Program-made: the position numbers and the translations under genes | From: Photobacterium jeanii | GTDB taxonomy: Bacteria > Pseudomonadota > Gammaproteobacteria > Enterobacterales > Vibrionaceae | DNA length: 64,000 bases | Direction of reading: 5' to 3' | NCBI RefSeq assembly: GCF_001650345.1 | Contig: NZ_LVHF01000012.1 | Location: 1,240,001-1,304,000 of the forward strand | The notes under the pieces: model-generated | The model's input: the letters and a program-made list of their open reading frames with translations, nothing else | Told to the model about the DNA's origin: nothing | The model's database searches: none | Shown here: positions 37,289 to 46,484 of the stretch, piece after piece | Numbering within the stretch: position 1 is the first letter of the stretch | Layout: each line of letters starts with the position of its first letter

Positions 37289-38640
37289 AACTCTACTCCC
37301 TGTAGCTTATAGATGGCATGTGCGTAGACATTCATCGCTTTCAACATGTCATCTATGATGAGGTATTCATTTGGCATGTGTTCTACTTTGTCGCGTCCAG
37401 GGAAAATCGCCCCGTAAGCAACACAGTTAGGCATAGCGCGTGCGTAAGTCGCACCGCCTGAAGTCATTGGCTTACTCTCGGTGTCGCCGCTGATCTCTTG
37501 GTACGCTGACATTAAGCTTTCAATGATTGGGCTATCTGCTGGCAAGTACAGTGACGGCAATACATCAAACTCTTCGTATTGCAGATCGTACTGCTCAGTC
37601 ACTGCTTTAATATCGGTGTCGTAATCTTCTTTACTGAAAGTCACAGGAACACGGATATCGATACCACATTGGCTGTGGTTTTCATCAATGGTGAGTTGGG
37701 CAATATTGAAAGTTAGGCGACCGCTGACATCTTCAATCGAGCCAAAGATCTCGGTGGCATTGGCATCCTGACCAATTTGCTCAGCAATGAAGCGAACCAT
37801 TGGGTGCTCAACACCGACCTTCGCCATTGCCATACACAAACGAGCAATCGCATTGACCCCTTTGGTATCAGATGACGCTGAGTGCGCCGCTTTACCAAAC
37901 ACGGTCAACTCGTCATCTTCACAACTAAAGTCAAAGCCCAGTTGATCCAACGCCGCAACAAGCTCATCGAGAAGTGGGCCTTGGTAGCGTGCTAATTCAG
38001 GCACTGCATTTAATGCACCACCGCATTCCAATGCGACGTCCACATCACCCGGTCCTTTAAGGTAAGATTGGATCAGCATTTTTTCAGCATGGATCAATGG
38101 GAACGCTGAGTCTGGTGTAAAGCCACACTGTGGGATTTCTTCTTTTTGGCAGTAGCGATCAATACAACGCCATAAAGTTTCTTCGTCTGTACCGAAGATA
38201 AAACGAACACGCTTGTTTAACTCAACACCGCAGGCCATCAAGGCTTTTACTGCAAACATCGCAGCAATGGTTGGCCCTTTGTCATCTTGGGTGCCGCGGC
38301 CATAAATACAGCCATCACGAATTTCAGCGGCAAATGGTGGAGAATCCCATGCTGACTCATCGCCAACAGGCACTACATCAAGGTGCCCTAACACCCCGAT
38401 CATTTGCTCACCTTGACCAATATCGGCATAGCCGTAGTAGCCTTCCGGATCCTTATAGGTGGTAAAACCCAAAGTCTCACAATAAGCCAAGGTTGCAGTT
38501 AAACAGTCATCGATCGGTTGACCAAAAGGTGTGTTGCTATCATCGTCTTGGTACACACTCGGCATCGCCACCAAGTGTTGCACCGCTTGAATATAATCTT
38601 CGCGTAAACCGTCAATATACTGTGCAAGTTTCTGTTTCAT
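37285..38640 (-). CDS. M20-family dipeptidase (PepV-like)
   Basis: The 451-residue metallopeptidase has the M20 zinc motifs GHLDVVPVGDESAWDSPPF (His and Asp), IYGRGTQDDKGPTIAAM and FGTDEETLW (Glu-Glu). A central dimerisation/lid domain follows, and the C-terminal TSGGATYARAMPNCVAYG supplies further ligands. It resembles dipeptidase PepV, including the long lid insertion. ATG 38640 is preceded by a GAGGG box; the frame open to 38685 is not used. It is coupled to yfcC by an ATGA overlap. Confidence 0.9.
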   Translation of the reverse strand: MKQKLAQYIDGLREDYIQAVQHLVAMPSVYQDDDSNTPFGQPIDDCLTATLAYCETLGFTTYKDPEGYYGYADIGQGEQMIGVLGHLDVVPVGDESAWDSPPFAAEIRDGCIYGRGTQDDKGPTIAAMFAVKALMACGVELNKRVRFIFGTDEETLWRCIDRYCQKEEIPQCGFTPDSAFPLIHAEKMLIQSYLKGPGDVDVALECGGALNAVPELARYQGPLLDELVAALDQLGFDFSCEDDELTVFGKAAHSASSDTKGVNAIARLCMAMAKVGVEHPMVRFIAEQIGQDANATEIFGSIEDVSGRLTFNIAQLTIDENHSQCGIDIRVPVTFSKEDYDTDIKAVTEQYDLQYEEFDVLPSLYLPADSPIIESLMSAYQEISGDTESKPMTSGGATYARAMPNCVAYGAIFPGRDKVEHMPNEYLIIDDMLKAMNVYAHAIYKLQGVEL

Positions 38641-39011
38641 CGTATCCCTCGTTTTTATGTCGAGGTATCGTCCACTTATCTGCATACATCCCAGTAAGCA
38701 GCATATTACTTCGACAATTAGTTATATGTCAGCACAAGACTCGAACTGACTTTAATATAGCCAAATCATTCTGCTACAAGCCATTTTTGCATTCTGTGAC
38801 AACTTTCACTCAGCCAACATTTTGGATGAGATAAGCGTCAAACTGTTTATATTTCCCTCATTAAAATCCTCTTGCTGCTTTTCAAAATCTTGCTAAACAC
38901 AAGGAAAAATGTGGTCGTCATCACCAAACACTGAGTAACACTTAATAGCTTTAACTCTCCTATGTAGTCGGTATAATCGCGCGCACTCAACAGCGACAAG
39001 AAATCAAAATA
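38641..39011. other. Divergent control region between the dipeptidase and ycaO
   Basis: This 371-base spacer holds no convincing gene. A TATAAT at 38972-38977 lies 35 bases upstream of the ycaO start and is a likely -10 box; the matching -35 is weak. Confidence 0.5.
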
Positions 39012-40769
39012 ATGAAAACATTTATCCCAGGTAAAGACGCCGCGTTGGAAGAGTCCATCGAACGCTTCCAAACCCAACTGAAAAACCTTGGCTTCAACAT
39101 TGAAGAAGCGTCATGGTTAAACCCAGTACCAAATGTATGGTCAGTGCATATTCGTGATGTTGATGCACCGATGAACTTCACCAATGGTAAAGGTGCAACC
39201 AAGAAAGCGGCGCTTGCTTCTGCGCTGGGTGAATACTTTGAACGTCTGTCAACCAACTACTTTTACGCTGACTACTACCTTGGTGAGCACATTGCCAATA
39301 GTGAGTTTGTCCACTACCCCAATGAAAAGTGGTTTCCGTTTTCAACCGAAGATAACTTGCCGCCAGAAGGTCTGCTGGACGAGCGTCTCGCTCAGTTCTA
39401 CGATCCAACCCTAGAGCTGCTTGCAACCGATATGGTGGATCTGCAATCAAGCAATATGGAACGCGGTGTGTGTGCTTTACCGTTTGAGCGTCAAAGCGAT
39501 AAAGAAACGGTTTACATCCCGATGAACATCATTGGTAACCTGTACGTTTCTAACGGTATGTCAGCAGGTAATAACCGTACCGAAGCTCGCACCCAAGGTA
39601 TGTCTGAAGTTTTTGAGCGTACTATCAAAAACCGCATTATTGCTGAGCGCATTAGCTTGCCAGCGATCCCGGCTGAAGTGATTGCTCGTTTCCCTGGTAT
39701 CAAAGAGTCGATTGATACCCTAGAAGCTGAAGGCTTCCCGATTTACTGCTACGACGCTTCACTTGGCGGTAAATACCCAGTGATCTGTGTCATTCTGTTA
39801 AACCCTAGCAATAACACCTGTTTCGCTTCGTTCGGTGCTCACCCTCGCTTTGAAGTCGCGCTAGAGCGTACCGTTACCGAGTTACTACAAGGTCGCGGCC
39901 TAAAAGATTTGGATGTTTTCCCTGAGCCATCATTCGATGACGAAGAAGTGGCGGATCACCATAATCTTGAAACCCACTTTATTGATTCATCAGGTTTGAT
40001 CTCGTGGGATATTTTTAAAGACGACAGCGATTACGATTTCGTTGATTGGAACTTCGAAGGCAGCTCTGAGCAAGAGTTCGCTCACCTACTGAAAATGTTC
40101 CATGATGAAGGCACTGATGTATACATCGCCGATTACGATCACCTCGGTGTAGATTGCTGTCGCATCATCGTACCGGGTTGGTCTGAGATCTACCCTGTTG
40201 AAGAGTTGATCGAAGCCAACAATAACGTCGCACTGGAGTTGCGCGAAACCTTGCTTGCACTGCCAAGCGTAGATTGGGATGCCGAGCAATACGCTGAAAT
40301 GTACTCAATCTTAGAAGAAGAAGGGTTCGACGACTTCAACCGTCTATACGAAATCATCGGTTTAGTGCCGCAAACGGGCGATGCATGGCAAACCCTACGT
40401 ATTGGTGAATTAAAATGTCTACTTGCCCTTGCGGGTGGCGATTTAGAGCTTGCACTGGAATTTGCAAGTTGGTGTGTTGATTACAACGTTTCCACCTACT
40501 CACCAACTCGTTCGCAGTTCTTCCGTTGCTTGGTTGCGAGCCTGAAACTCGCTCTTGATGAAGAGCGCGATCCAGCACAATATAAAACCGTGTTTGAACG
40601 TATGTTTGGTCAAGAAACTGTTGCCGCTGCTTGGGGCTCAATCGAAGGTACGGTTCGCTTTTATGGTCTTAACGCGGGCGATCTAACAATGGAGCAATTC
40701 CCTGCTCATCAAAAGCTATTGAACTCGTATCATAAGCTACAGCGTGCCAAGGCTGAACATACCAAATAA
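39012..40769 (+). CDS. ycaO: YcaO protein (RimO-associated)
   Basis: This 585-residue member of the YcaO ATP-dependent superfamily has the same size and architecture as E. coli YcaO. Conserved acidic ATP/Mg motifs are seen in KKAALASALGEYFERLSTNY and NRTEARTQGMSEVFER, with a helical C-terminal extension from about residue 410. E. coli YcaO aids RimO in methylthiolation of ribosomal protein S12. No partner for peptide cyclisation lies nearby, so azoline-peptide biosynthesis is unlikely. The ycaO-focA-pflB order is the same as in E. coli. Confidence 0.92.
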   Translation: MKTFIPGKDAALEESIERFQTQLKNLGFNIEEASWLNPVPNVWSVHIRDVDAPMNFTNGKGATKKAALASALGEYFERLSTNYFYADYYLGEHIANSEFVHYPNEKWFPFSTEDNLPPEGLLDERLAQFYDPTLELLATDMVDLQSSNMERGVCALPFERQSDKETVYIPMNIIGNLYVSNGMSAGNNRTEARTQGMSEVFERTIKNRIIAERISLPAIPAEVIARFPGIKESIDTLEAEGFPIYCYDASLGGKYPVICVILLNPSNNTCFASFGAHPRFEVALERTVTELLQGRGLKDLDVFPEPSFDDEEVADHHNLETHFIDSSGLISWDIFKDDSDYDFVDWNFEGSSEQEFAHLLKMFHDEGTDVYIADYDHLGVDCCRIIVPGWSEIYPVEELIEANNNVALELRETLLALPSVDWDAEQYAEMYSILEEEGFDDFNRLYEIIGLVPQTGDAWQTLRIGELKCLLALAGGDLELALEFASWCVDYNVSTYSPTRSQFFRCLVASLKLALDEERDPAQYKTVFERMFGQETVAAAWGSIEGTVRFYGLNAGDLTMEQFPAHQKLLNSYHKLQRAKAEHTK

Positions 40770-40818
40770 GCATTAGCTTATGTAATGCCTACGCTGAATC
40801 CATAGCGCAAAAACAATA

Positions 40819-40855
40819 TAAAAGGCTGATAACTCATGGGTTGTCAGCCTTTTTT
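40819..40855 (+). terminator. Intrinsic terminator after ycaO
   Basis: AAAGGCTGATAAC pairs with GTTGTCAGCCTTT (one mismatch) and is followed by Ts. Confidence 0.85.
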
Positions 40856-41168
40856 GTTTGTGAAAATTACATGCAAACTGAAACTTTCATAAAGGATTTA
40901 GGCTTTTAGAAACAGTCGGTTAACATATTTTGAAAATAAATGAGAATAAGTCCTAAAATCAACCCAGCCTTATCGCCAGATAAAAACAGCTATCCCATTG
41001 ATAAACAACAGTTAAGTATAAAGTGTAAAATTCACCTTACGACCTGAAAAAAAATTACATTAAAATTTTTTTAGCGTTTATCAAAAAAATTATATCAAAC
41101 AAAAACAACAACTTAGGTTTGTATGACATATAACAAACCGACCAAATTTGTTATATAATTTCACCGCC

Positions 41169-41217
41169 ATGATCTGCATCAACTTTTTGCCTCCACCCAT
41201 TTGGTATTATCCAACCA
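41169..41217 (+). promoter_or_regulatory. Candidate FNR class II promoter of focA-pflB
   Basis: ATGATCTGCATCAA at 41169-41182 differs by one base from the FNR box TTGATNNNNATCAA. A -10 TATTAT is at 41205-41210, so the start would be near 41217. The FNR box centre (41175.5) is then at -41.5, the exact class II position. Fermentative focA-pfl expression is FNR-dependent in E. coli. Confidence 0.65.
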
Positions 41218-41248
41218 GCAAAAATTTGAACCTTATAAGAGCATTCCT

Positions 41249-42109
41249 GTGAAGACTGAAAACAACCCGTTTGACGCTCTCATGCCACCAGCTATGGCGC
41301 ACAAAGCCGAAGAAGTTGGTGTCTACAAAGCAACGAAGAACCCTCTACAATCCTTCTTCCTTGCTATTACTGCTGGCGTCTTTATTTCCATCGCCTTCGT
41401 TTTCTATACTACGGTTACAACTGGCGCCGGCGACATGCCTTGGGGCATGGCAAAATTTGTCGGTGGTATGGCTTTCAGTCTTGGTCTTATTCTTGTTGTT
41501 ATCTGTGGCGGTGAACTATTTACCTCATCAGTACTAACAACCGTGGCTCGCGCAAGTGGCCGCATTACAACACTTCAACTTTTAAGAAACTGGGGAGTTG
41601 TCTACCTAGGTAACTTCTGCGGTGCTATCTTTTTTGTAGCCTGCATCTGGATTGCACAACAACATATGGGTGCAAACGGCCAATGGGGCATCAATGCGAT
41701 GAAAATTGCGCAACATAAACTGCACCATACTTTCGGTCAGGCCGTAGTGTTAGGTATGCTATGTAACCTAATGGTATGTCTTGCAACATGGATGACATTC
41801 TCATGTCGTTCAGCAACTGATAAAATGATGGTTATGTTGCTACCTGTTGCTATGTTCGTAGCAAGTGGTTTTGAGCACAGCATCGCAAACATGTTTATGA
41901 TTCCGATGGGCATCGTGATCCACTCTTTTGCTAGTCCTGAGTTCTGGACAGCAGCGGGTGTTGACCCATCGCAATTTGCAGATTTAACGGTAAGTCATTT
42001 CGTATTCAACAACCTGATCCCAGTTACCATTGGTAACATCATTGGTGGTGGTTTCTTAGTTGGCATGACTTATTGGATTATCCATCGCCGTCCTGAGCTA
42101 CGTAAGTAA
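41249..42109 (+). CDS. focA: Formate channel FocA
   Basis: FocA (286 aa) is the pentameric formate/nitrite-family channel of the inner membrane. The match to E. coli FocA is close: NNPFDALMPPAMAHKAEEVG, ITAGVFISIAFVFYTTVTTG, and VASGFEHSIANMFMIPMGIV with the pore histidine. GTG 41249 aligns with the E. coli start. The upstream TTG at 41201 lies in the predicted -10 region and is rejected. pflB follows 60 bases later. Confidence 0.95.
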   Translation: MKTENNPFDALMPPAMAHKAEEVGVYKATKNPLQSFFLAITAGVFISIAFVFYTTVTTGAGDMPWGMAKFVGGMAFSLGLILVVICGGELFTSSVLTTVARASGRITTLQLLRNWGVVYLGNFCGAIFFVACIWIAQQHMGANGQWGINAMKIAQHKLHHTFGQAVVLGMLCNLMVCLATWMTFSCRSATDKMMVMLLPVAMFVASGFEHSIANMFMIPMGIVIHSFASPEFWTAAGVDPSQFADLTVSHFVFNNLIPVTIGNIIGGGFLVGMTYWIIHRRPELRK

Positions 42110-42169
42110 GCCCTAGACGTCGATAACACGATTATTTTTTCTACTGAATAGAATATAGGTAGGTATACA

Positions 42170-44446
42170 ATGGCAGAGCAATTTGCTAAAGCTTGGGAAG
42201 GTTTCGCTGCGGGCGAATGGCAGAACGACGTTAACGTTCGTGACTTCATCCAGAAAAACTACACCCCATATGAAGGTGACGAGTCTTTCCTTGTAACTGA
42301 AGGTACTGAAGCAACTAACAAGCTTTGGGATCAAGTTATGGAAGGTATCAAACAAGAAAACAGCACGCACGCGCCTGTTGATTTCGATACTTCTGTTATC
42401 TCTACCATTACTGCGCACGACGCAGGTTACATCAACAAAGATCTAGAGAAGATCGTTGGTCTTCAAACTGAAGCGCCACTAAAACGTGCAATCATGCCTA
42501 ACGGCGGTGTACGTATGATCGAAGGTTCTTGTAAAGCTTACGGCCGCACTCTAGATCCTCAAGTATCTAAAATCTTCACTGATTACCGTAAAACGCACAA
42601 CCAAGGCGTTTTCGATATCTACTCTCCTGATATCCTAAAATGTCGTAAGTCTGGTGTTCTAACTGGTCTTCCAGATGCATACGGTCGTGGTCGTATCATC
42701 GGTGACTACCGTCGTGTAGCACTATACGGTATTGACTTCCTAATGAAGGACAAAGCAGCTCAATTCCATTCTCTACAAGAGAAACTGGAAGCGGGTGAAG
42801 ACCTACAAATGACGATGCAGCTTCGTGAAGAAATTCAAGAGCAGTACCGTGCACTAGGTCAAATGAAAGAAATGGCAGCGAAATACGGCTGTGACATTTC
42901 TGAGCCAGCACAAACAGCTCAAGAAGCTATCCAATGGGTATACTTCGGTTACCTAGCTGCTGTTAAATCTCAAAACGGCGCGGCAATGTCTCTAGGTCGT
43001 ACTTCGACTTTCCTAGACATCTACGTTGAGCGTGATATCGCTGCTGGCATCATCACTGAAGAACAAGCTCAGGAAATGATCGACCACTTCGTAATGAAAC
43101 TACGTATGGTTCGTTTCCTACGTACTCCTGAGTACGATGAGCTGTTCTCTGGCGACCCAATCTGGGCAACAGAATCTATGGGTGGTATGGGTGTTGACGG
43201 TCGTACGCTAGTTACACGTACTAACTTCCGTTTCCTAAACACGCTATACACTATGGGTCCTTCTCCAGAGCCGAACATCACTGTTCTATGGTCTGAGCAA
43301 CTACCTGACGGCTTCAAGCGTTTCTGTGCGAAAGTATCTATCGATACTTCTTCTATCCAGTACGAAAACGACGACCTAATGCGTCCTGACTTCAACAACG
43401 ATGACTACGCTATCGCTTGTTGTGTATCGCCAATGGTTATCGGTAAGCACATGCAGTTCTTCGGTGCTCGTGCAAACCTAGCTAAAACTCTTCTATACGT
43501 TATCAACGGCGGTGTGGATGAGAAGCTGAAAATGCAAGTTGGTCCTAAGACTGAGCCTATGATGGACGAAGTTCTAGACTTCGACAAAGTATACGCAGGT
43601 CTAGACAACTTCATGGATTGGCTAGCTAAGCAATACGTGACTGCACTAAACGCAATCCACTACTCACACGACAAGTACAGCTACGAAGCTGCACTTATGG
43701 CTCTACACGACCGTGACGTACGTCGTACTATGGCTTGTGGTATTGCTGGTCTATCTGTTGCTGCTGACTCACTAGCTGCTATCAAGTTCGCTAAAGTTAA
43801 GCCAGTACGTGATGAAGACGGTATCGCAATCGACTTCGAAATCGAAGGCGACTACCCTAAATTTGGTAACAACGACGCTCGCGTTGATGACATCGCTTGT
43901 GAACTTGTTACAACCTTCATGAACAAGATCCGTAAGCTTGAAACTTACCGTAATGCGATCCCTACTCAGTCTATCCTAACTATCACTTCTAACGTGGTAT
44001 ACGGTAAGAAGACTGGTAACACGCCTGACGGTCGTCAAGCAGGTGCTCCGTTCGCACCAGGTGCAAACCCAATGCACGGTCGTGACGAGAAAGGTGCTGT
44101 AGCATCTCTAACTTCAGTAGGTAAACTACCGTTTGCTGATGCGAAAGATGGTATCTCTTACACCTTCTCTATCGTGCCTAACGCACTAGGTAAAGAGCAA
44201 GATACTCAACGTTCTAACCTTGCAGGCCTAATGGATGGTTACTTCCACCACGAAGCTGGCATCGAAGGTGGTCAACACCTAAACGTGAACGTTCTTAACC
44301 GCGAAACTCTAGAAGACGCAGTTAAGCACCCAGAGAAATACCCTCAGCTAACTATCCGTGTATCGGGTTACGCTGTGCGTTTCAACTCTCTAACTGCTGA
44401 ACAACAGAAAGACGTAATCGCACGTACTTTCACTGAGTCTCTATAA
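42170..44446 (+). CDS. pflB: Formate C-acetyltransferase (pyruvate formate-lyase) PflB
   Basis: PflB (758 aa) converts pyruvate and CoA to acetyl-CoA and formate under anaerobiosis. The active-site pair C417-C418 lies in AIACCVSPM, and the glycyl radical residue G733 is in [12 protein letters not shown]. Length equals the E. coli enzyme. Codon use is strongly biased (for example CTA Leu, CGT Arg, GGT Gly), as expected for an abundant protein. A strong AGGTAGG box precedes the start and a terminator follows, so pflA is a separate unit. Confidence 0.98.
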   Translation: MAEQFAKAWEGFAAGEWQNDVNVRDFIQKNYTPYEGDESFLVTEGTEATNKLWDQVMEGIKQENSTHAPVDFDTSVISTITAHDAGYINKDLEKIVGLQTEAPLKRAIMPNGGVRMIEGSCKAYGRTLDPQVSKIFTDYRKTHNQGVFDIYSPDILKCRKSGVLTGLPDAYGRGRIIGDYRRVALYGIDFLMKDKAAQFHSLQEKLEAGEDLQMTMQLREEIQEQYRALGQMKEMAAKYGCDISEPAQTAQEAIQWVYFGYLAAVKSQNGAAMSLGRTSTFLDIYVERDIAAGIITEEQAQEMIDHFVMKLRMVRFLRTPEYDELFSGDPIWATESMGGMGVDGRTLVTRTNFRFLNTLYTMGPSPEPNITVLWSEQLPDGFKRFCAKVSIDTSSIQYENDDLMRPDFNNDDYAIACCVSPMVIGKHMQFFGARANLAKTLLYVINGGVDEKLKMQVGPKTEPMMDEVLDFDKVYAGLDNFMDWLAKQYVTALNAIHYSHDKYSYEAALMALHDRDVRRTMACGIAGLSVAADSLAAIKFAKVKPVRDEDGIAIDFEIEGDYPKFGNNDARVDDIACELVTTFMNKIRKLETYRNAIPTQSILTITSNVVYGKKTGNTPDGRQAGAPFAPGANPMHGRDEKGAVASLTSVGKLPFADAKDGISYTFSIVPNALGKEQDTQRSNLAGLMDGYFHHEAGIEGGQHLNVNVLNRETLEDAVKHPEKYPQLTIRVSGYAVRFNSLTAEQQKDVIARTFTESL

Positions 44447-44470
44447 TTTAGACCCAGCTTAAGTTGTGAT

Positions 44471-44498
44471 AAAAGCCGACCTTAGGGTCGGCTTTTTT
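44471..44498 (+). terminator. Intrinsic terminator after pflB
   Basis: AAAAGCCGACC and GGTCGGCTTTT pair around a short loop, followed by Ts. Confidence 0.9.
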
Positions 44499-44867
44499 AT
44501 ATCTGCCATTTCTCTCCAACAAAATCACTTAGCGTTTCGCTGCTTTATAAAACCAAAGTGATGAAGCGATATTTTTACCCACCAATAAACAGAACGACAG
44601 ACCATATAATTTAAATATAGATGATTTCACTGTAGAAATCCGGCAATAAACCACACGATATACTGAATGGCATTTTGTTTATTGCCAAAATCATAACTCT
44701 CACTTATCATCTGCCAAAAATCATCCCCTGCACCAATGCCATTTAAGGATGAATAACGCTCGACCATAATATTGAGCTATCGGCATATACCAGAATAGGT
44801 ATACGTTTCAGGGTCATATCGCTATTTTTATGCGGAGCGTACTCACGCTCGTAGGATAATATGATTC
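44499..44867. other. Intergenic region before the signalling cassette
   Basis: In this 369-base region I see no gene. A short inverted repeat (GAGCGTactcACGCTC, about 44836-44850) lies just before the start of the REC-TPR gene, and AGGATAAT precedes its ATG. The promoter was not identified. Confidence 0.45.
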
Positions 44868-46484
44868 ATGCGGCAAGATAATACGGTACTTGTTGTTGAC
44901 GACTGCACCATCATCCAGCAAACCACTAAACTGATCCTTCAAAATTGCGGTTTTAATGCGGCGAATATCCATACCGCAACCAATGCTATTGATGCTATCA
45001 AAGCGTGCCAAACCACCAGCTTTGATATCCTATTTATTGATTTCAACCTCGGTCATGGCAGTACAGGCCTTCAACTGCTTGAACACCTGTCACGTCAGCA
45101 ATTGCTGACGCATTCACCTATGGTATTTGTGATCACCGCTGAAGATTCCACGCCAGTCTTTATGGGGTTTGCGGAATATGAACCCGATGATTACTTAATC
45201 AAGCCTCTACGCACTGATGCGTTACAGCAGCGCTTACAGGCAAACTTTGCCCAGCGTCAGCTTAATCAGTTAGTACAAGCGAGCTTTAAAGAAGCCGGCG
45301 TAGCAGGCGCTAAAGCCGCACTGCAACAAGCTAAAAGTACCAAATCGTTTCGTCAAGCCATCACCGCACTGTGTAAACAGTTGATGCTATCTGGCGAGCA
45401 CAGTACCGCTATTGCCCTACTTGGCAATTTCGTCACTAAACACCCGTATTTACCTGCACAGTTATTGCTGGCTGAGCTTTACCTCCAACAGCAAGAGTTA
45501 GTAGCCGCTCAGCAAATATTGCAGCAACTGCGAGAGCAACATCCTAATCATCTACAAGTGTTAGAGCTGAGTGCCAAACTGGCACTACAAAACCGTCAAC
45601 TGACCGAGGCGCTTAATTACTGGCAACAAGCCCAGCAGTTGAGCTACACCAATCTCGAGCGTCAATTCACCCTGTTTTGGCTGATCATGACCACTCGCTC
45701 AGAGGCTTTCTTCACGCGTTTACGCGAAGCTTGTGTGCAAATTCAGCACTCGATTTGGGATCAGCCGCGCTACCATGCACTGTTATTCTGGGGACAGATA
45801 GAACAAGGTGTCCAGCATAAGAAAACATTGGAAAGACAGTGGCTTGCTCAAACCCAACAAAAAGCATTATCGCCAGAAGAGCGTGGCTATATCTGGGTAT
45901 TAAAAGCACTCCAAGCAACCAAAAGTGATGATGCCTTTACCGCTTACCGTTACTTACAACAGCCAGAGCTTCAACTAGGTAAAGAGTTACTGACCACAAG
46001 TTTTGAAATCAACGTCTTGCTGCACAAAGTGTACAGCGAGCTGAGTATGACCATGCAAAAGCAAGCCTGCTTACAACGCTTACAGCAGCTGATTGCTAAC
46101 GAAACGAATGCGACTCACCGTTTACTCAAGCAACACTGGCTTGCACGTCACATTTCGCTCCACCAGCAATTAGCCAACGACTATCAAGACGTAGCACAAC
46201 TACTGGATAGCCCAGCGAAAAAAGATAACGGACAAACTTTATTGGAATTGTGGCCGCGCTATCGCTTCGATAGCAGAATTGCTAAGCAGCTTATTGAGCT
46301 ATTTCGCCAAAACTTATTGCCGATCAGCCACCAACAACGTGAATTCTTGATGGAAGCCCGTTGGACATTTGAAGCGCAACCTGAGCCACCTCAGTGGTAC
46401 CAAACATTGCGTCAATCGGATGAAGCTTTCCATACCCCAGTGCAAAACATGACAACGAAGGCAACAGGATCTCAGCCAGCATGA
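44868..46484 (+). CDS. Response regulator with TPR-like helical domain (VieB-like)
   Basis: This 538-residue protein has an N-terminal receiver (LVVDDCTIIQQT, acceptor D58 in FIDFNLGHGSTG, and the lysine motif DDYLIKPL). About 400 residues of helical, Gln-rich TPR-like repeats follow (for example LLAELYLQQQELVAAQQILQ). It has no DNA-binding or enzyme motif. The architecture matches VieB of V. cholerae, which modulates phosphotransfer from VieS to VieA. It overlaps the kinase gene by 4 bases (ATGA), so expression is coupled. Confidence 0.8.
   Translation: MRQDNTVLVVDDCTIIQQTTKLILQNCGFNAANIHTATNAIDAIKACQTTSFDILFIDFNLGHGSTGLQLLEHLSRQQLLTHSPMVFVITAEDSTPVFMGFAEYEPDDYLIKPLRTDALQQRLQANFAQRQLNQLVQASFKEAGVAGAKAALQQAKSTKSFRQAITALCKQLMLSGEHSTAIALLGNFVTKHPYLPAQLLLAELYLQQQELVAAQQILQQLREQHPNHLQVLELSAKLALQNRQLTEALNYWQQAQQLSYTNLERQFTLFWLIMTTRSEAFFTRLREACVQIQHSIWDQPRYHALLFWGQIEQGVQHKKTLERQWLAQTQQKALSPEERGYIWVLKALQATKSDDAFTAYRYLQQPELQLGKELLTTSFEINVLLHKVYSELSMTMQKQACLQRLQQLIANETNATHRLLKQHWLARHISLHQQLANDYQDVAQLLDSPAKKDNGQTLLELWPRYRFDSRIAKQLIELFRQNLLPISHQQREFLMEARWTFEAQPEPPQWYQTLRQSDEAFHTPVQNMTTKATGSQPA

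Noticed and set aside
39012-40769. YcaO as part of an azoline/RiPP biosynthetic cluster
   Set aside because: No precursor peptide, dehydrogenase or TfuA-like partner is nearby; size and synteny match the RimO-linked YcaO.
41201-41248. Upstream in-frame extension of focA from a TTG
   Set aside because: It covers the predicted -10 region and start site, and E. coli FocA aligns from GTG 41249.
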